Assembly: GCA_018883485.1 (NCBI GenBank)
Contig: VEQB01000122.1
Coordinates: 1 to 6,832, forward strand
Direction of reading: 5' to 3'
Length of the DNA stretch: 6,832 nt
Origin: Bacteroidota bacterium
Lineage (GTDB): Bacteria; Bacteroidota; Bacteroidia; UKL13-3
The translations under genes were made by a program, and so were the position numbers. Positions 1 to 6,360 of the stretch are shown here, piece by piece (within the stretch, counting starts at the first letter, position 1; the number at the start of each line of letters is the position of its first letter). Under the pieces are notes generated by a model that was not told where the DNA came from, did not search any database, and was given only the letters and a program-made list of their open reading frames with translations.

Positions 1-745
1 CAATTCATTGCAATCTTACCCAGACGGAGCGCCTTCCGATGGCAGAACGGGTTCTCCTGGAGATGGCGGTAAGACTTGTGCCCAGGGCGGTTGTCATTCT
101 GGTGGGCCTACCGATGTAACCGGAATACTTTCAAGTGATGTACCTTCAGAAGGATATACACCTGGAGCTTCTTATACCATAACGGTAACTGTTGACCAAA
201 GTGGCAATAAAGGCTTTATTGTGAGCCCTCAGAAAACGGATGGAACTTTGTTAGGCAGCATTACAGCGGGAGCCGGTAACCAAAAGGTTGGCAACAAATA
301 TATCACACATACTTCGGCTAAAGGGGGAGCCTCTGCTGTGTGGACATTTACCTGGGTTGCCCCAGCTGCTGGAAAAGGAATTGTAGATTTTTATGGCGCC
401 TTTGCAAATAATAGAAATTTAGTGCGTAAAACTAAGTACTCGGTTAGTGAGAAATTGGCTAATGGCATTAATGAAAATGCGCAAATTACTAAATTGAGTT
501 TTTACCCAAACCCTGCAGTTTCTAGAACCTTGCATGTTTCGTTTGAACCTAAAAAAGCTGGTACCATTCAAATTAATTTGATTGATATCACAGGAAAAAA
601 AGTATCAGAATTATACCACAGAAATTATGCTTCAAATAGTTTTGAGGAGGACCTAAGTTTGCCTGAATTAAAGAATGGTGTATATTTTATGCAAATAGAA
701 CTAGGTGAAGTGTCATTAACTAGAAAGCTTTTAATTCAGCAGTAA
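1..745 (+). CDS. Secreted choice-of-anchor V domain protein with T9SS type A sorting domain (5' end missing)
   Basis: The frame is open to the left edge (first whole codon at 2), so the true start and the expected signal peptide lie outside the window; the TTG at 8 is probably an internal Leu. Numbering from that codon, residues 5-33 carry the pattern PDGAPSDGRTGSPG followed by a Cys-x4-Cys-His element (C24, C29, H30). This is typical of the choice-of-anchor V domain, which continues as a beta-rich region to about residue 150 (GFIVSP, WTFTWVAPAAGKG, VDFYG). Residues 160-245 match the T9SS type A C-terminal domain: LSFYPNP, then LIDITGKKV, then LKNGVYFMQI, ending in RKLLIQQ. Known for the family: such tails direct export through the type IX system and are cleaved at the surface. 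The protein is therefore inferred to be secreted or surface-attached. Ligand and role are unknown. menE starts 18 nt downstream, so the two may be co-transcribed. Confidence 0.9.
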   Translation, partial: NSLQSYPDGAPSDGRTGSPGDGGKTCAQGGCHSGGPTDVTGILSSDVPSEGYTPGASYTITVTVDQSGNKGFIVSPQKTDGTLLGSITAGAGNQKVGNKYITHTSAKGGASAVWTFTWVAPAAGKGIVDFYGAFANNRNLVRKTKYSVSEKLANGINENAQITKLSFYPNPAVSRTLHVSFEPKKAGTIQINLIDITGKKVSELYHRNYASNSFEEDLSLPELKNGVYFMQIELGEVSLTRKLLIQQ

Positions 746-763
746 AAACTCCTTTTTTAAAAG

Positions 764-1789
764 ATGGCCTTTCAACTACATACTATTGGCCAACCTCAAA
801 TATTACAAAAAGTATTTTCGTTACTTGATAATTGGAATAGTAACGAAAATTTTTTGTTTTATACTTCAGGCACCACGGGCCAACCCAAGCCTATTTGGTT
901 TACCAAAGCGCAACTTATTTGGAGTGCAAATGCCACCATAGAAGCCTTAAATTTAAACCCTAAGGAGCATATTTTATTATGTATTGATCCTAGCTTTGTT
1001 GGCGGTGCAATGATGCTTATTAGAGCATTGGTACTTGATTGTGAAATATCCGTGATAGAGCCAGCCTCAAATTTGTGGGAAAGCATTCCTAAGGAACACC
1101 CTTTTACATTTGCCTCTTTTGCACCACTTCAACTGTTGCATCCTAGTTTTGATAGCACTAAATTTAACAGAATTCGTAAGGTTTTGATTGGAGGTGCAGC
1201 AATACCAGCGCTTGCTATGCAAAAATTAGAAGCATGTACCAATGCGGTATATAGTACCTATGGTATGACTGAAACCTTGAGTCATGTGGCCCTTAAAAAG
1301 GTTACAGATAAGCGGGGGTATTTAGCCTTAAAAAATTATCAAATTCGATTAAATGAAGCGCAGTGTATTTGTGTTAAGGTTCCTTTCTTAAATACTGAAA
1401 TAATAACCCACGATGTTGCAGAAATGGAGGCCGATGGAAGTTTTAAAGTATTGGGACGTATCGATTTCTTGATTAATTCTGGAGGTATAAAAGTTGTACC
1501 CGAAGTTATAGAAAAGAGTATTGAGAAGTGGCAAATTGAATCTAATAATTTAGCCTTAGGCTTGTTTATTGTGGGAGGAAAACAAGATGCTAAATTAGGT
1601 GAGGAAGTGGTTCTAATTACAGAGAAATTATGGCACCCTAAATTGTTTGAGGAGCTACAAACCTACCTAAAAAGTGAAATGCATAAATACCAAGTTCCAA
1701 AGAAGTGCATTCAATTATTTCCATTTTCACTAACCTCAACAGGTAAACCAGCTAGAGAGGCCATTAAGAACTCTCTCAAAATCAATTAG
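764..1789 (+). CDS. menE: o-Succinylbenzoate-CoA ligase, short Bacteroidota form
   Basis: This is an adenylate-forming (ANL) enzyme that would activate o-succinylbenzoate with ATP and CoA in menaquinone synthesis, in the cytoplasm. Visible motifs are the phosphate-binding loop TSGTTGQPK (34-42), the YGMTE motif (166-170), the GRIDFLINSGGIK hinge region (231-243) with D234 at the ribose-binding position, and the C-terminal catalytic lysine in STGKP (K328). All key residues are present, so it should be active. At 341 residues it lacks most of the N-terminal subdomain of full-length ANL enzymes (about 450-550 residues). The ATP loop lies only 34 residues from the start, which agrees with short MenE forms in this phylum as I recall them. 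ATG at 764 is chosen because it opens the frame just after the upstream stop; no Shine-Dalgarno is seen. Another small acyl-CoA ligase is possible, but the SGGIKVVPEVIE context favours MenE. No other men gene is visible. Confidence 0.85.
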   Translation: MAFQLHTIGQPQILQKVFSLLDNWNSNENFLFYTSGTTGQPKPIWFTKAQLIWSANATIEALNLNPKEHILLCIDPSFVGGAMMLIRALVLDCEISVIEPASNLWESIPKEHPFTFASFAPLQLLHPSFDSTKFNRIRKVLIGGAAIPALAMQKLEACTNAVYSTYGMTETLSHVALKKVTDKRGYLALKNYQIRLNEAQCICVKVPFLNTEIITHDVAEMEADGSFKVLGRIDFLINSGGIKVVPEVIEKSIEKWQIESNNLALGLFIVGGKQDAKLGEEVVLITEKLWHPKLFEELQTYLKSEMHKYQVPKKCIQLFPFSLTSTGKPAREAIKNSLKIN

Positions 1790-1802
1790 TTTTAACTTAT
1801 TA

Positions 1803-1825
1803 ATAAAGTTTATTAAAAACTTTAT
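1803..1825. repeat. Perfect 9-bp inverted repeat in the DUF2795 gene leader
   Basis: ATAAAGTTT (1803-1811) and its exact complement AAACTTTAT (1817-1825) are separated by 5 nt. The stem has a single G-C pair and no T-run follows on either strand, so it is a poor terminator for menE. It abuts the candidate -33 element of the promoter at 1821-1853, so an operator is the better guess. The symmetry is seen directly; the role is inferred. Confidence 0.5.
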
Positions 1826-1853
1826 GTACAAGTGAAGGCTTTTTATAAATTCG
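1821..1853 (+). promoter_or_regulatory. Candidate Bacteroidota-type promoter for the DUF2795 gene
   Basis: TAAATTCG at 1846-1853 differs by one base from the Bacteroidota -7 consensus TAnnTTTG. A TTTATG-like element at 1821-1826 lies 19 nt upstream, near the expected -33 position. It would start transcription shortly before the ATG at 1875. The match is imperfect and AT-rich DNA gives chance hits, so this is tentative. Confidence 0.3.
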
Positions 1854-1874
1854 CGTTAATTAATAAAAATATAT

Positions 1875-2096
1875 ATGTATTGGACCCTCGAATTAGCATC
1901 TTATTTAGATGACGCACCATGGCCTGCAACTAAGGATGAATTAATTGATTATGCCATTCGTTCCGGAGCACCTCTAGAGGTTATAGAAAATTTGCAGGAG
2001 TTAGAAGATGATGGTGAGCCTTTTGAAACTATTGATGAAATCTGGCCAGATTATCCAACTAACGAAGATTATTTCTATAACGAAGACGAGTTATAA
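1875..2096 (+). CDS. Small acidic DUF2795 protein
   Basis: A 73-residue protein matching the conserved Bacteroidota DUF2795 pattern: a leading YLDDAPWPATKDELIDYA, then RSGAPLEVIENLQELED, IDEIWPDYP, and a C-terminal NEDEL. I recognise the family by these motifs; its biochemical function is unknown. About 30% of residues are Asp or Glu (22 of 73), against one Lys and one Arg, so the protein is strongly acidic. No signal peptide or membrane segment is present; it is presumably a soluble cytoplasmic protein. The ATG at 1875 is the natural start, in an A/T-only leader without a Shine-Dalgarno. It appears to have its own promoter, since 85 nt with an inverted repeat separate it from menE. Its stop codon lies inside the end of the convergent pseudo-Fic gene (6-nt overlap), and a terminator-like hairpin follows at 2142-2182. 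Confidence 0.9.
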   Translation: MYWTLELASYLDDAPWPATKDELIDYAIRSGAPLEVIENLQELEDDGEPFETIDEIWPDYPTNEDYFYNEDEL

Positions 2097-3263
2097 TTTC
2101 GTCAAATTAGTTTCTTCGTTTTGTTGGTTTAATGTATTAACGAAATCCGCTTGGTATCTTTCCAATTGCGGATTTCCTTTTTCATGAAGGTTCACGCAAT
2201 ATTTTAGTCCAGCCCCTGCGCCTATAGATTTTACAAATCCGAGATCCATTAGTAGTTGAAAATCCCGTTGTATTGTTTTTCTGTTACAATCAAATTCATT
2301 AACAAGTTCTTTGGTTGAGATAAAACCACGGTGCTGTACAATGTACATAATTAATTTTTGTCTCTTATTCAGAATTGTTTCATCTATTTCTTTTAGTTTA
2401 TATCCGCGTTCAAAAACATAGTTCATGATGTTTTTCTGACGTGGATTTAACTTTTCAAAATCTACTTGTTTTCTAAAGTAAGATTGGAATAATTCTTTTA
2501 AGCGGTTAAGCTGTGTTAAGTGGAGATTTATTCCAAATCGTATTTGATGGTCTAAAACATTCTCATCACCTTTAATGGCGCTATTAATGATTTCTTGATA
2601 TTCTTGTTTATTAAGGTATAGCTCGTGCTCTAGGCTAATAAGACCCTCCATATCCATATTTTTTTTACCCAACCAAAAGCGCTGCAGTAAACAAGCAAAC
2701 TTACTTGAGGCTTCGCTAAATAATGGGAGCGAAACAAGTTTAAAATGTAACATCCAAGATTGTACTATTGGATGAAACTCCAAATCAGTATTTAAAAACT
2801 CAAACAAGCCTTCAAGTTCTAATTCTGTTTCAAGATTTAACTTTTCTGCTATTCTTGCTTGCTCTTTAGAAAATAAATTTATTTCTGAAGTGGTTTTATA
2901 GAGCTCTTCAATTAGAATATTTTTGAGTTCGTATAATAGCGCTAAGCTAATGGGCTCTTGTAAATTTTGATTTAAGAAAATTTCTGCTTTGCTAAATTGT
3001 TCAATGTTACGCTCTGCAATATTTGACGGCCTTAGGTTTTTATTAATTATATATTTTACTGTCTTTATTTCAAGCAGATTATTGTCTAAGGCATTGGCAT
3101 AGTAGTTTCGTAGGATGCTACTATTTACTTGTTCAATATTCCTAATTGATATTGGTAGATCTATGAATTCAAATATTTTGCTTAACTCATCGCATTTCTC
3201 TGCACAATTTAGCAAAACATCATCAATAGATAAGCTTGGTTCGTATTTATTAATCAGAATCAT
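2091..3263 (-). CDS. Catalytically degenerate Fic-domain protein with C-terminal DeoR-like winged helix
   Basis: A 390-residue protein with a Fic-family layout. The N-terminal helical part (about 10-120) has a remnant of the inhibitory-helix motif (E44). A Fic core follows, in which HPIVQSWMLHFKLV (164-177) leads into the motif region and W197 to Y223 resembles the helices after it. Without gaps, the usual HPFxDGNGRxxR falls on residues 180-191, PLFSEASSKFAC. The catalytic His becomes P180, the G-N-G anion nest becomes A-S-S, and the Arg residues become K188 and C191. AMP transfer is therefore very unlikely. Residues 272-298 look like a first helical linker or HTH. Residues 299-350 form a DeoR-like winged helix (KRQKLIMYIVQHRGFIS, then RKTIQRDFQLLMDLGFV). 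I infer a DNA-binding regulator that kept the Fic fold for ligand or protein binding. ATG at 3263 sits inside an inverted repeat (3260-3293), suggesting autoregulation. The gene ends in a 6-nt tail overlap with the DUF2795 gene. Confidence 0.75.
   Translation of the reverse strand: MILINKYEPSLSIDDVLLNCAEKCDELSKIFEFIDLPISIRNIEQVNSSILRNYYANALDNNLLEIKTVKYIINKNLRPSNIAERNIEQFSKAEIFLNQNLQEPISLALLYELKNILIEELYKTTSEINLFSKEQARIAEKLNLETELELEGLFEFLNTDLEFHPIVQSWMLHFKLVSLPLFSEASSKFACLLQRFWLGKKNMDMEGLISLEHELYLNKQEYQEIINSAIKGDENVLDHQIRFGINLHLTQLNRLKELFQSYFRKQVDFEKLNPRQKNIMNYVFERGYKLKEIDETILNKRQKLIMYIVQHRGFISTKELVNEFDCNRKTIQRDFQLLMDLGFVKSIGAGAGLKYCVNLHEKGNPQLERYQADFVNTLNQQNEETNLTKL
2142..2182 (+). terminator. 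Rho-independent-type terminator for the DUF2795 gene, inside the convergent CDS
   Basis: A 9-bp perfect stem, GAAATCCGC (2142-2150) with GCGGATTTC (2168-2176), continues inward as TTGG (2151-2154) with CCAA (2162-2165). A 2-nt bulge (2166-2167) and a 7-nt loop (2155-2161) complete it. Seven of the 13 pairs are G-C. On the + strand it is followed by C and TTTTT (2178-2182). On the - strand no T-run follows. This polarity and the position 46 nt after the DUF2795 stop fit a + strand terminator. It lies within the last codons of the pseudo-Fic gene. Structure and T-run are seen; function is inferred. Confidence 0.65.
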
Positions 3264-3293
3264 TACAACGAAACTAAAGGCTTTTTGTAATGA
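3260..3293 (-). promoter_or_regulatory. Inverted repeat covering the pseudo-Fic start codon
   Basis: TCATTACAA (3260-3268) and TTGTAATGA (3285-3293) are perfect 9-bp complements with a 16-nt spacer. In the pseudo-Fic transcript the second arm to be transcribed (3268-3260) contains the AUG. Folding would therefore pair the start codon with the leader. As DNA, the arms carry TTACA and TGTAA half-sites 22 bp apart, which would suit a dimeric winged-helix protein. Either an operator or a translation-blocking hairpin is possible. Confidence 0.5.
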
Positions 3294-3442
3294 CTTTACT
3301 GCGGTCTTAAGATACGTATTGGTGGATTACGCTATTCTAATTGTAAAAGTGAACATTAAATTACTGTAAACATCAATAAAATTAACGTTTACAGCTTATA
3401 CGTAAAAAATAGACAAGTTAAAAAACCACTGTGAATAACACG
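3264..3442. other. Gene-free, repeat-rich region upstream of the pseudo-Fic gene
   Basis: No credible coding sequence lies in this stretch between two minus-strand genes. TGTAA or its complement TTACA occurs at 3264, 3286, 3342, 3365 and 3389, more often than expected for DNA of this composition. ATACGTA occurs twice (3312 and 3398). I found no convincing promoter box on the - strand: TAGTTTCG at 3276-3269 resembles a -7 element but lies almost on the start codon. The region must also hold the 3' end of the GT39 transcript, for which no strong terminator is visible. Confidence 0.6.
3364..3394. repeat. Perfect 8-bp inverted repeat, candidate operator
   Basis: CTGTAAAC (3364-3371) and GTTTACAG (3387-3394) are exact complements with a 15-nt spacer. 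No T-run follows on either strand, so it is not a terminator. It contains the same TGTAA/TTACA half-sites as the repeat over the pseudo-Fic start codon, in the opposite relative orientation and with similar spacing (24 versus 22 bp). Confidence 0.5.
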
Positions 3443-6358
3443 TTATTGGCCACCTAAAGCCCTATACCTTTTCAGGCATTCTTCTGCAGCAGCGTTGTTA
3501 CCTTGCTTTTGAAAAACCTGTGCTAACTCTCCCCAGGCTTGCACAAAATTTTGATTTATGCCTAATGCATATTGGTAATTCTCTGAGGCTTTATCTAGGT
3601 TATTTGTAGTCATATAAGCCTTAGCCAAATAGTAATAAACTTCTGGAATGGTACTGCTGTGTTTCTTTGCCATTTCTAAACAATTTATACCATTGGTATA
3701 ATCGTTCATATTAAGATAAGCCAAAGCAGCATAATACCAGCTTTCTACCACGTTCTCTTTTAAATCTGTGCTCTTTTTAAATGTTTCTGCTGCCTTTTGA
3801 AACTCTTTTTTATTGAAATAAACCAATCCTAAATTGCTGTATGCTGTAAAGTTTTCAGGATAAATCTCAATGGATTTCAATAGCATTTTTTCTGCACTAT
3901 CTAGTCTTGTAGGTTTATTAAGTAAGGCAAAACCTAACATACGCCAAGATTCTTCGTCTTTAGGAGAATACCTAACCGCTTCCTCAAAATAAAATATGGC
4001 AGAGTCAAAATTCATTTTATCTAAAGCATTGTACCCTAGCGGCATATTCCAATTTTCGCGCTTTATTACTGCAGCTAAAGGTATGCCCTCTGCTTCAACA
4101 ACATATACGGTTCCAGCAGGCGGAAACGACCCGTTTTGAAGTTCGTTTTTAGAAAAAGTTCTTGTGGTTAGAATAAGATAATCCCAAGGCTGTTTTTGTT
4201 CTTCCATTTCTCTTGTCCAAACAAAATTTAAATTTGGATTAATCTGATGTGCCCAATACGAAGCTGTGGTGGTTTCGTTATTAATGCCTACAATTAAAGT
4301 ATCTTTTGGATGTTGTTTTGCAATCCATTCTGCAGCTTCTCTGCACGAGTTAGAATAATAATCTGTTTCAAATTCTCCATAAGCTCCTTTAAGACCACCT
4401 ACTAGCTCATTAAAATAAACATATTGATTGGGATGATTTTGAACAATCCATAGGGCCGGCTTGCCAAAAAGAATGGCTAACAAAACACCAAAGCTAAGCC
4501 CTATGGGCTTCTTTAGTCCTAATAAATAATCCCAGCTACTTGCTGCTAAACCAATGGCAAATGGGAGAATAAATAAGTAATGTCTCCAACCATTATAGTA
4601 ATTAAGATTGCTGTATTCTGCATATAAGATGGGAAAGAATAGCATAAACATAAGCATGGTATAAGTTCCTATTCCAATCTTCTTTCTAAGCGGTATAAAA
4701 AGAGCAATACTTAAAATTACACCAACAATTAGGTATAAAGGATTTCCCATGCCTAAAAATTTAAACACATAATACCAAGGGGCGCTTGTAATCATATACA
4801 TTCTTTTGCCTTCAAACAATTCTACGTTGTTGGTATAGAAGGCGTTTTCTGAGGCCTTTTTAAATGCTTCCATGGGGTGCGAAAACGGATTGTCTAAGGC
4901 ATAGGGCCAAATTAAAATTCCAACCACATAACCAATAACGCCAACCACCAAAAACAGCTTAGCGTAAGGAATAATCAACTTACCAGCTTTACTATCTTTT
5001 TGTCTGAACCAATGTAGCCAGTTTATACCTAAAAAGAGCCCAAAATAGGCTAATAATAAAAGCGCTCCAACCCTAGAAGCAAGTCCAATTCCAATACCAA
5101 CTGCAAGCCATAATAAATTTCTATAAAGAGGTGACGGTAGTGTTCTTAATACCTTTAGCATAAAATATCCAGCAAAGGCAAAACCTGTTGCAAAGGGGAT
5201 ATCTGTAGGGTTATTCATACTATGACCCATCCAACCGGGATTAAAGAACATAAACAACATAGCAATTAAACCCGCTCTCCAGCCCGCTAATTCGAATGCA
5301 ATAAGCGCTGTAAAAATAATTCCGAGGAGGCCGTATAAACTATTAATAAAGTGCCTTGTTTCGTAAACGCCAGTGCCAAAACTGTTATAGGCAAATGCAG
5401 CAACAGTATTTAATTGTTCTCCATAGAAACGGTAAGCTTGTCTTATATACTCGCCTCCATTGGCTGGTTCTGCAAGGGCTGCTGTATCTTCGCCAAATGT
5501 AGTAAGGTAGCGATAAGCCAATTGCGAATAATCGTTATGCGCTTTCTCATCCCAGGTGCTGCCAAAATCTTTCGATAAATATGGCATGGCAAAACTGATA
5601 AGGAGAAAAGTAGCAAAGAAAAGCATTCGATAAATTGGATGATTGCCATCTGCATAATTATAAGTTCCACTTTTCATTTGCAAGGCTGCATCTTTAACAA
5701 AATAGTTCCATCTTAATGAAAAAATTTGAGTCAATAGGTTCATCCATGGCAATGAAGTTTTGGTTTCACCTAGGTTCAAACCAAATTCTTGTTTGCTTAT
5801 TTTATAGGCGTTGCATAGGCTCAAGAATTGTGCATAGGAGTTGGCTGCTATTAATTGATTTAGCAATACACCACTTAACCATTTTGTTTTGGCTGCTACC
5901 ACCCCGCTAAGGCAGTCTGATCCAGTGATAGGTGTAAAAATACGCGTGATACTATTAAACAATCTTGTTGCGATAGGCAATTTTGTTTTACCACTTTGGG
6001 CTTGCAAACTTGCCGAACCAATACTTATTTTTTCTTGGTTAAGGGCTTTTTTATGGGAACTAATATGTTGTAGCAAACTACCTGCCTGAAAATTAGTATG
6101 GAAAACCAGAAGGCTGAGCCCGCCTGAGGCTTGAACCAATGCTTCATTAAAATTTTGCGCTAGTGTTTTATGCTCCTGCCATGGCATATATTTTAATTTA
6201 GCATGCGGGGATGTGCCATTGTAACCTACACAAAAGATTTCTACCTCTTGCTTGGTTTTACTCAGAAATTGATTGAGTTGTTCAACAAAGGCCACATTAG
6301 CTTTTCGAGCATCTATGCAAAGGGAGATTTTGTTATCTGATAAAATATTTTGTTCCAT
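3443..6358 (-). CDS. GT39/PMT-like membrane glycosyltransferase with degenerate GT2 N-terminus and C-terminal TPR repeats
   Basis: A 971-residue fusion. Residues 11-230 follow the outline of a GT2 domain (ISLCID start, VEIFCVGYNG, LVFHTNFQ, then GSDCLSG). The acidic nucleotide-sugar motifs are gone: VGYN stands where VDDG is usual, and HTN where DxD is usual. Residues 244-635 form a multi-pass membrane core of about ten or more segments. It carries TWDE (268-271) in the first large loop, where GT39/PMT enzymes have their catalytic acidic pair, then NPTDIPFA (383-390) and GWRHYLFILP (590-599). Residues 640-770 are a soluble part opening with HPNQYVYFNELVGGLKGAYG (642-661). Residues 772-966 hold five to six TPR units. 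Known for the family: transfer of sugar from a polyprenyl-phosphate donor on the outer face of the inner membrane. Acceptor and sugar are unknown; the TPRs, probably periplasmic, may bind a partner. The start lies 2 nt after the upstream methyltransferase stop, implying one operon. Confidence 0.8.
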   Translation of the reverse strand: MEQNILSDNKISLCIDARKANVAFVEQLNQFLSKTKQEVEIFCVGYNGTSPHAKLKYMPWQEHKTLAQNFNEALVQASGGLSLLVFHTNFQAGSLLQHISSHKKALNQEKISIGSASLQAQSGKTKLPIATRLFNSITRIFTPITGSDCLSGVVAAKTKWLSGVLLNQLIAANSYAQFLSLCNAYKISKQEFGLNLGETKTSLPWMNLLTQIFSLRWNYFVKDAALQMKSGTYNYADGNHPIYRMLFFATFLLISFAMPYLSKDFGSTWDEKAHNDYSQLAYRYLTTFGEDTAALAEPANGGEYIRQAYRFYGEQLNTVAAFAYNSFGTGVYETRHFINSLYGLLGIIFTALIAFELAGWRAGLIAMLFMFFNPGWMGHSMNNPTDIPFATGFAFAGYFMLKVLRTLPSPLYRNLLWLAVGIGIGLASRVGALLLLAYFGLFLGINWLHWFRQKDSKAGKLIIPYAKLFLVVGVIGYVVGILIWPYALDNPFSHPMEAFKKASENAFYTNNVELFEGKRMYMITSAPWYYVFKFLGMGNPLYLIVGVILSIALFIPLRKKIGIGTYTMLMFMLFFPILYAEYSNLNYYNGWRHYLFILPFAIGLAASSWDYLLGLKKPIGLSFGVLLAILFGKPALWIVQNHPNQYVYFNELVGGLKGAYGEFETDYYSNSCREAAEWIAKQHPKDTLIVGINNETTTASYWAHQINPNLNFVWTREMEEQKQPWDYLILTTRTFSKNELQNGSFPPAGTVYVVEAEGIPLAAVIKRENWNMPLGYNALDKMNFDSAIFYFEEAVRYSPKDEESWRMLGFALLNKPTRLDSAEKMLLKSIEIYPENFTAYSNLGLVYFNKKEFQKAAETFKKSTDLKENVVESWYYAALAYLNMNDYTNGINCLEMAKKHSSTIPEVYYYLAKAYMTTNNLDKASENYQYALGINQNFVQAWGELAQVFQKQGNNAAAEECLKRYRALGGQ

Positions 6359-6360
6359 AA

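Noticed and set aside
77..97. Canonical c-type cytochrome motif
   Set aside because: Four residues separate the cysteines instead of two, and only one such element is visible.
743..763. A/T-rich gap between the T9SS protein gene and menE as a terminator or promoter
   Set aside because: No stable stem with a G-C core and no room for promoter boxes in 18 nt; simple co-transcription is the easier reading.
859..1086. Open frame on the - strand inside menE
   Set aside because: menE motifs fully explain this DNA; the antisense product shows no family features.
3115..3369. 84-codon open frame on the + strand across the pseudo-Fic 5' end and the intergenic region
   Set aside because: It runs antisense to a better supported gene, has no recognisable domain, and its start lies inside the opposite coding sequence.
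3420..3447. Possible - strand terminator after the GT39-TPR gene (AATAA/TTATT stem, then a run of six T)
   Set aside because: The stem has only five A-T pairs, includes the stop codon, and is separated from the T-run by eight bases, so it is too weak to call.
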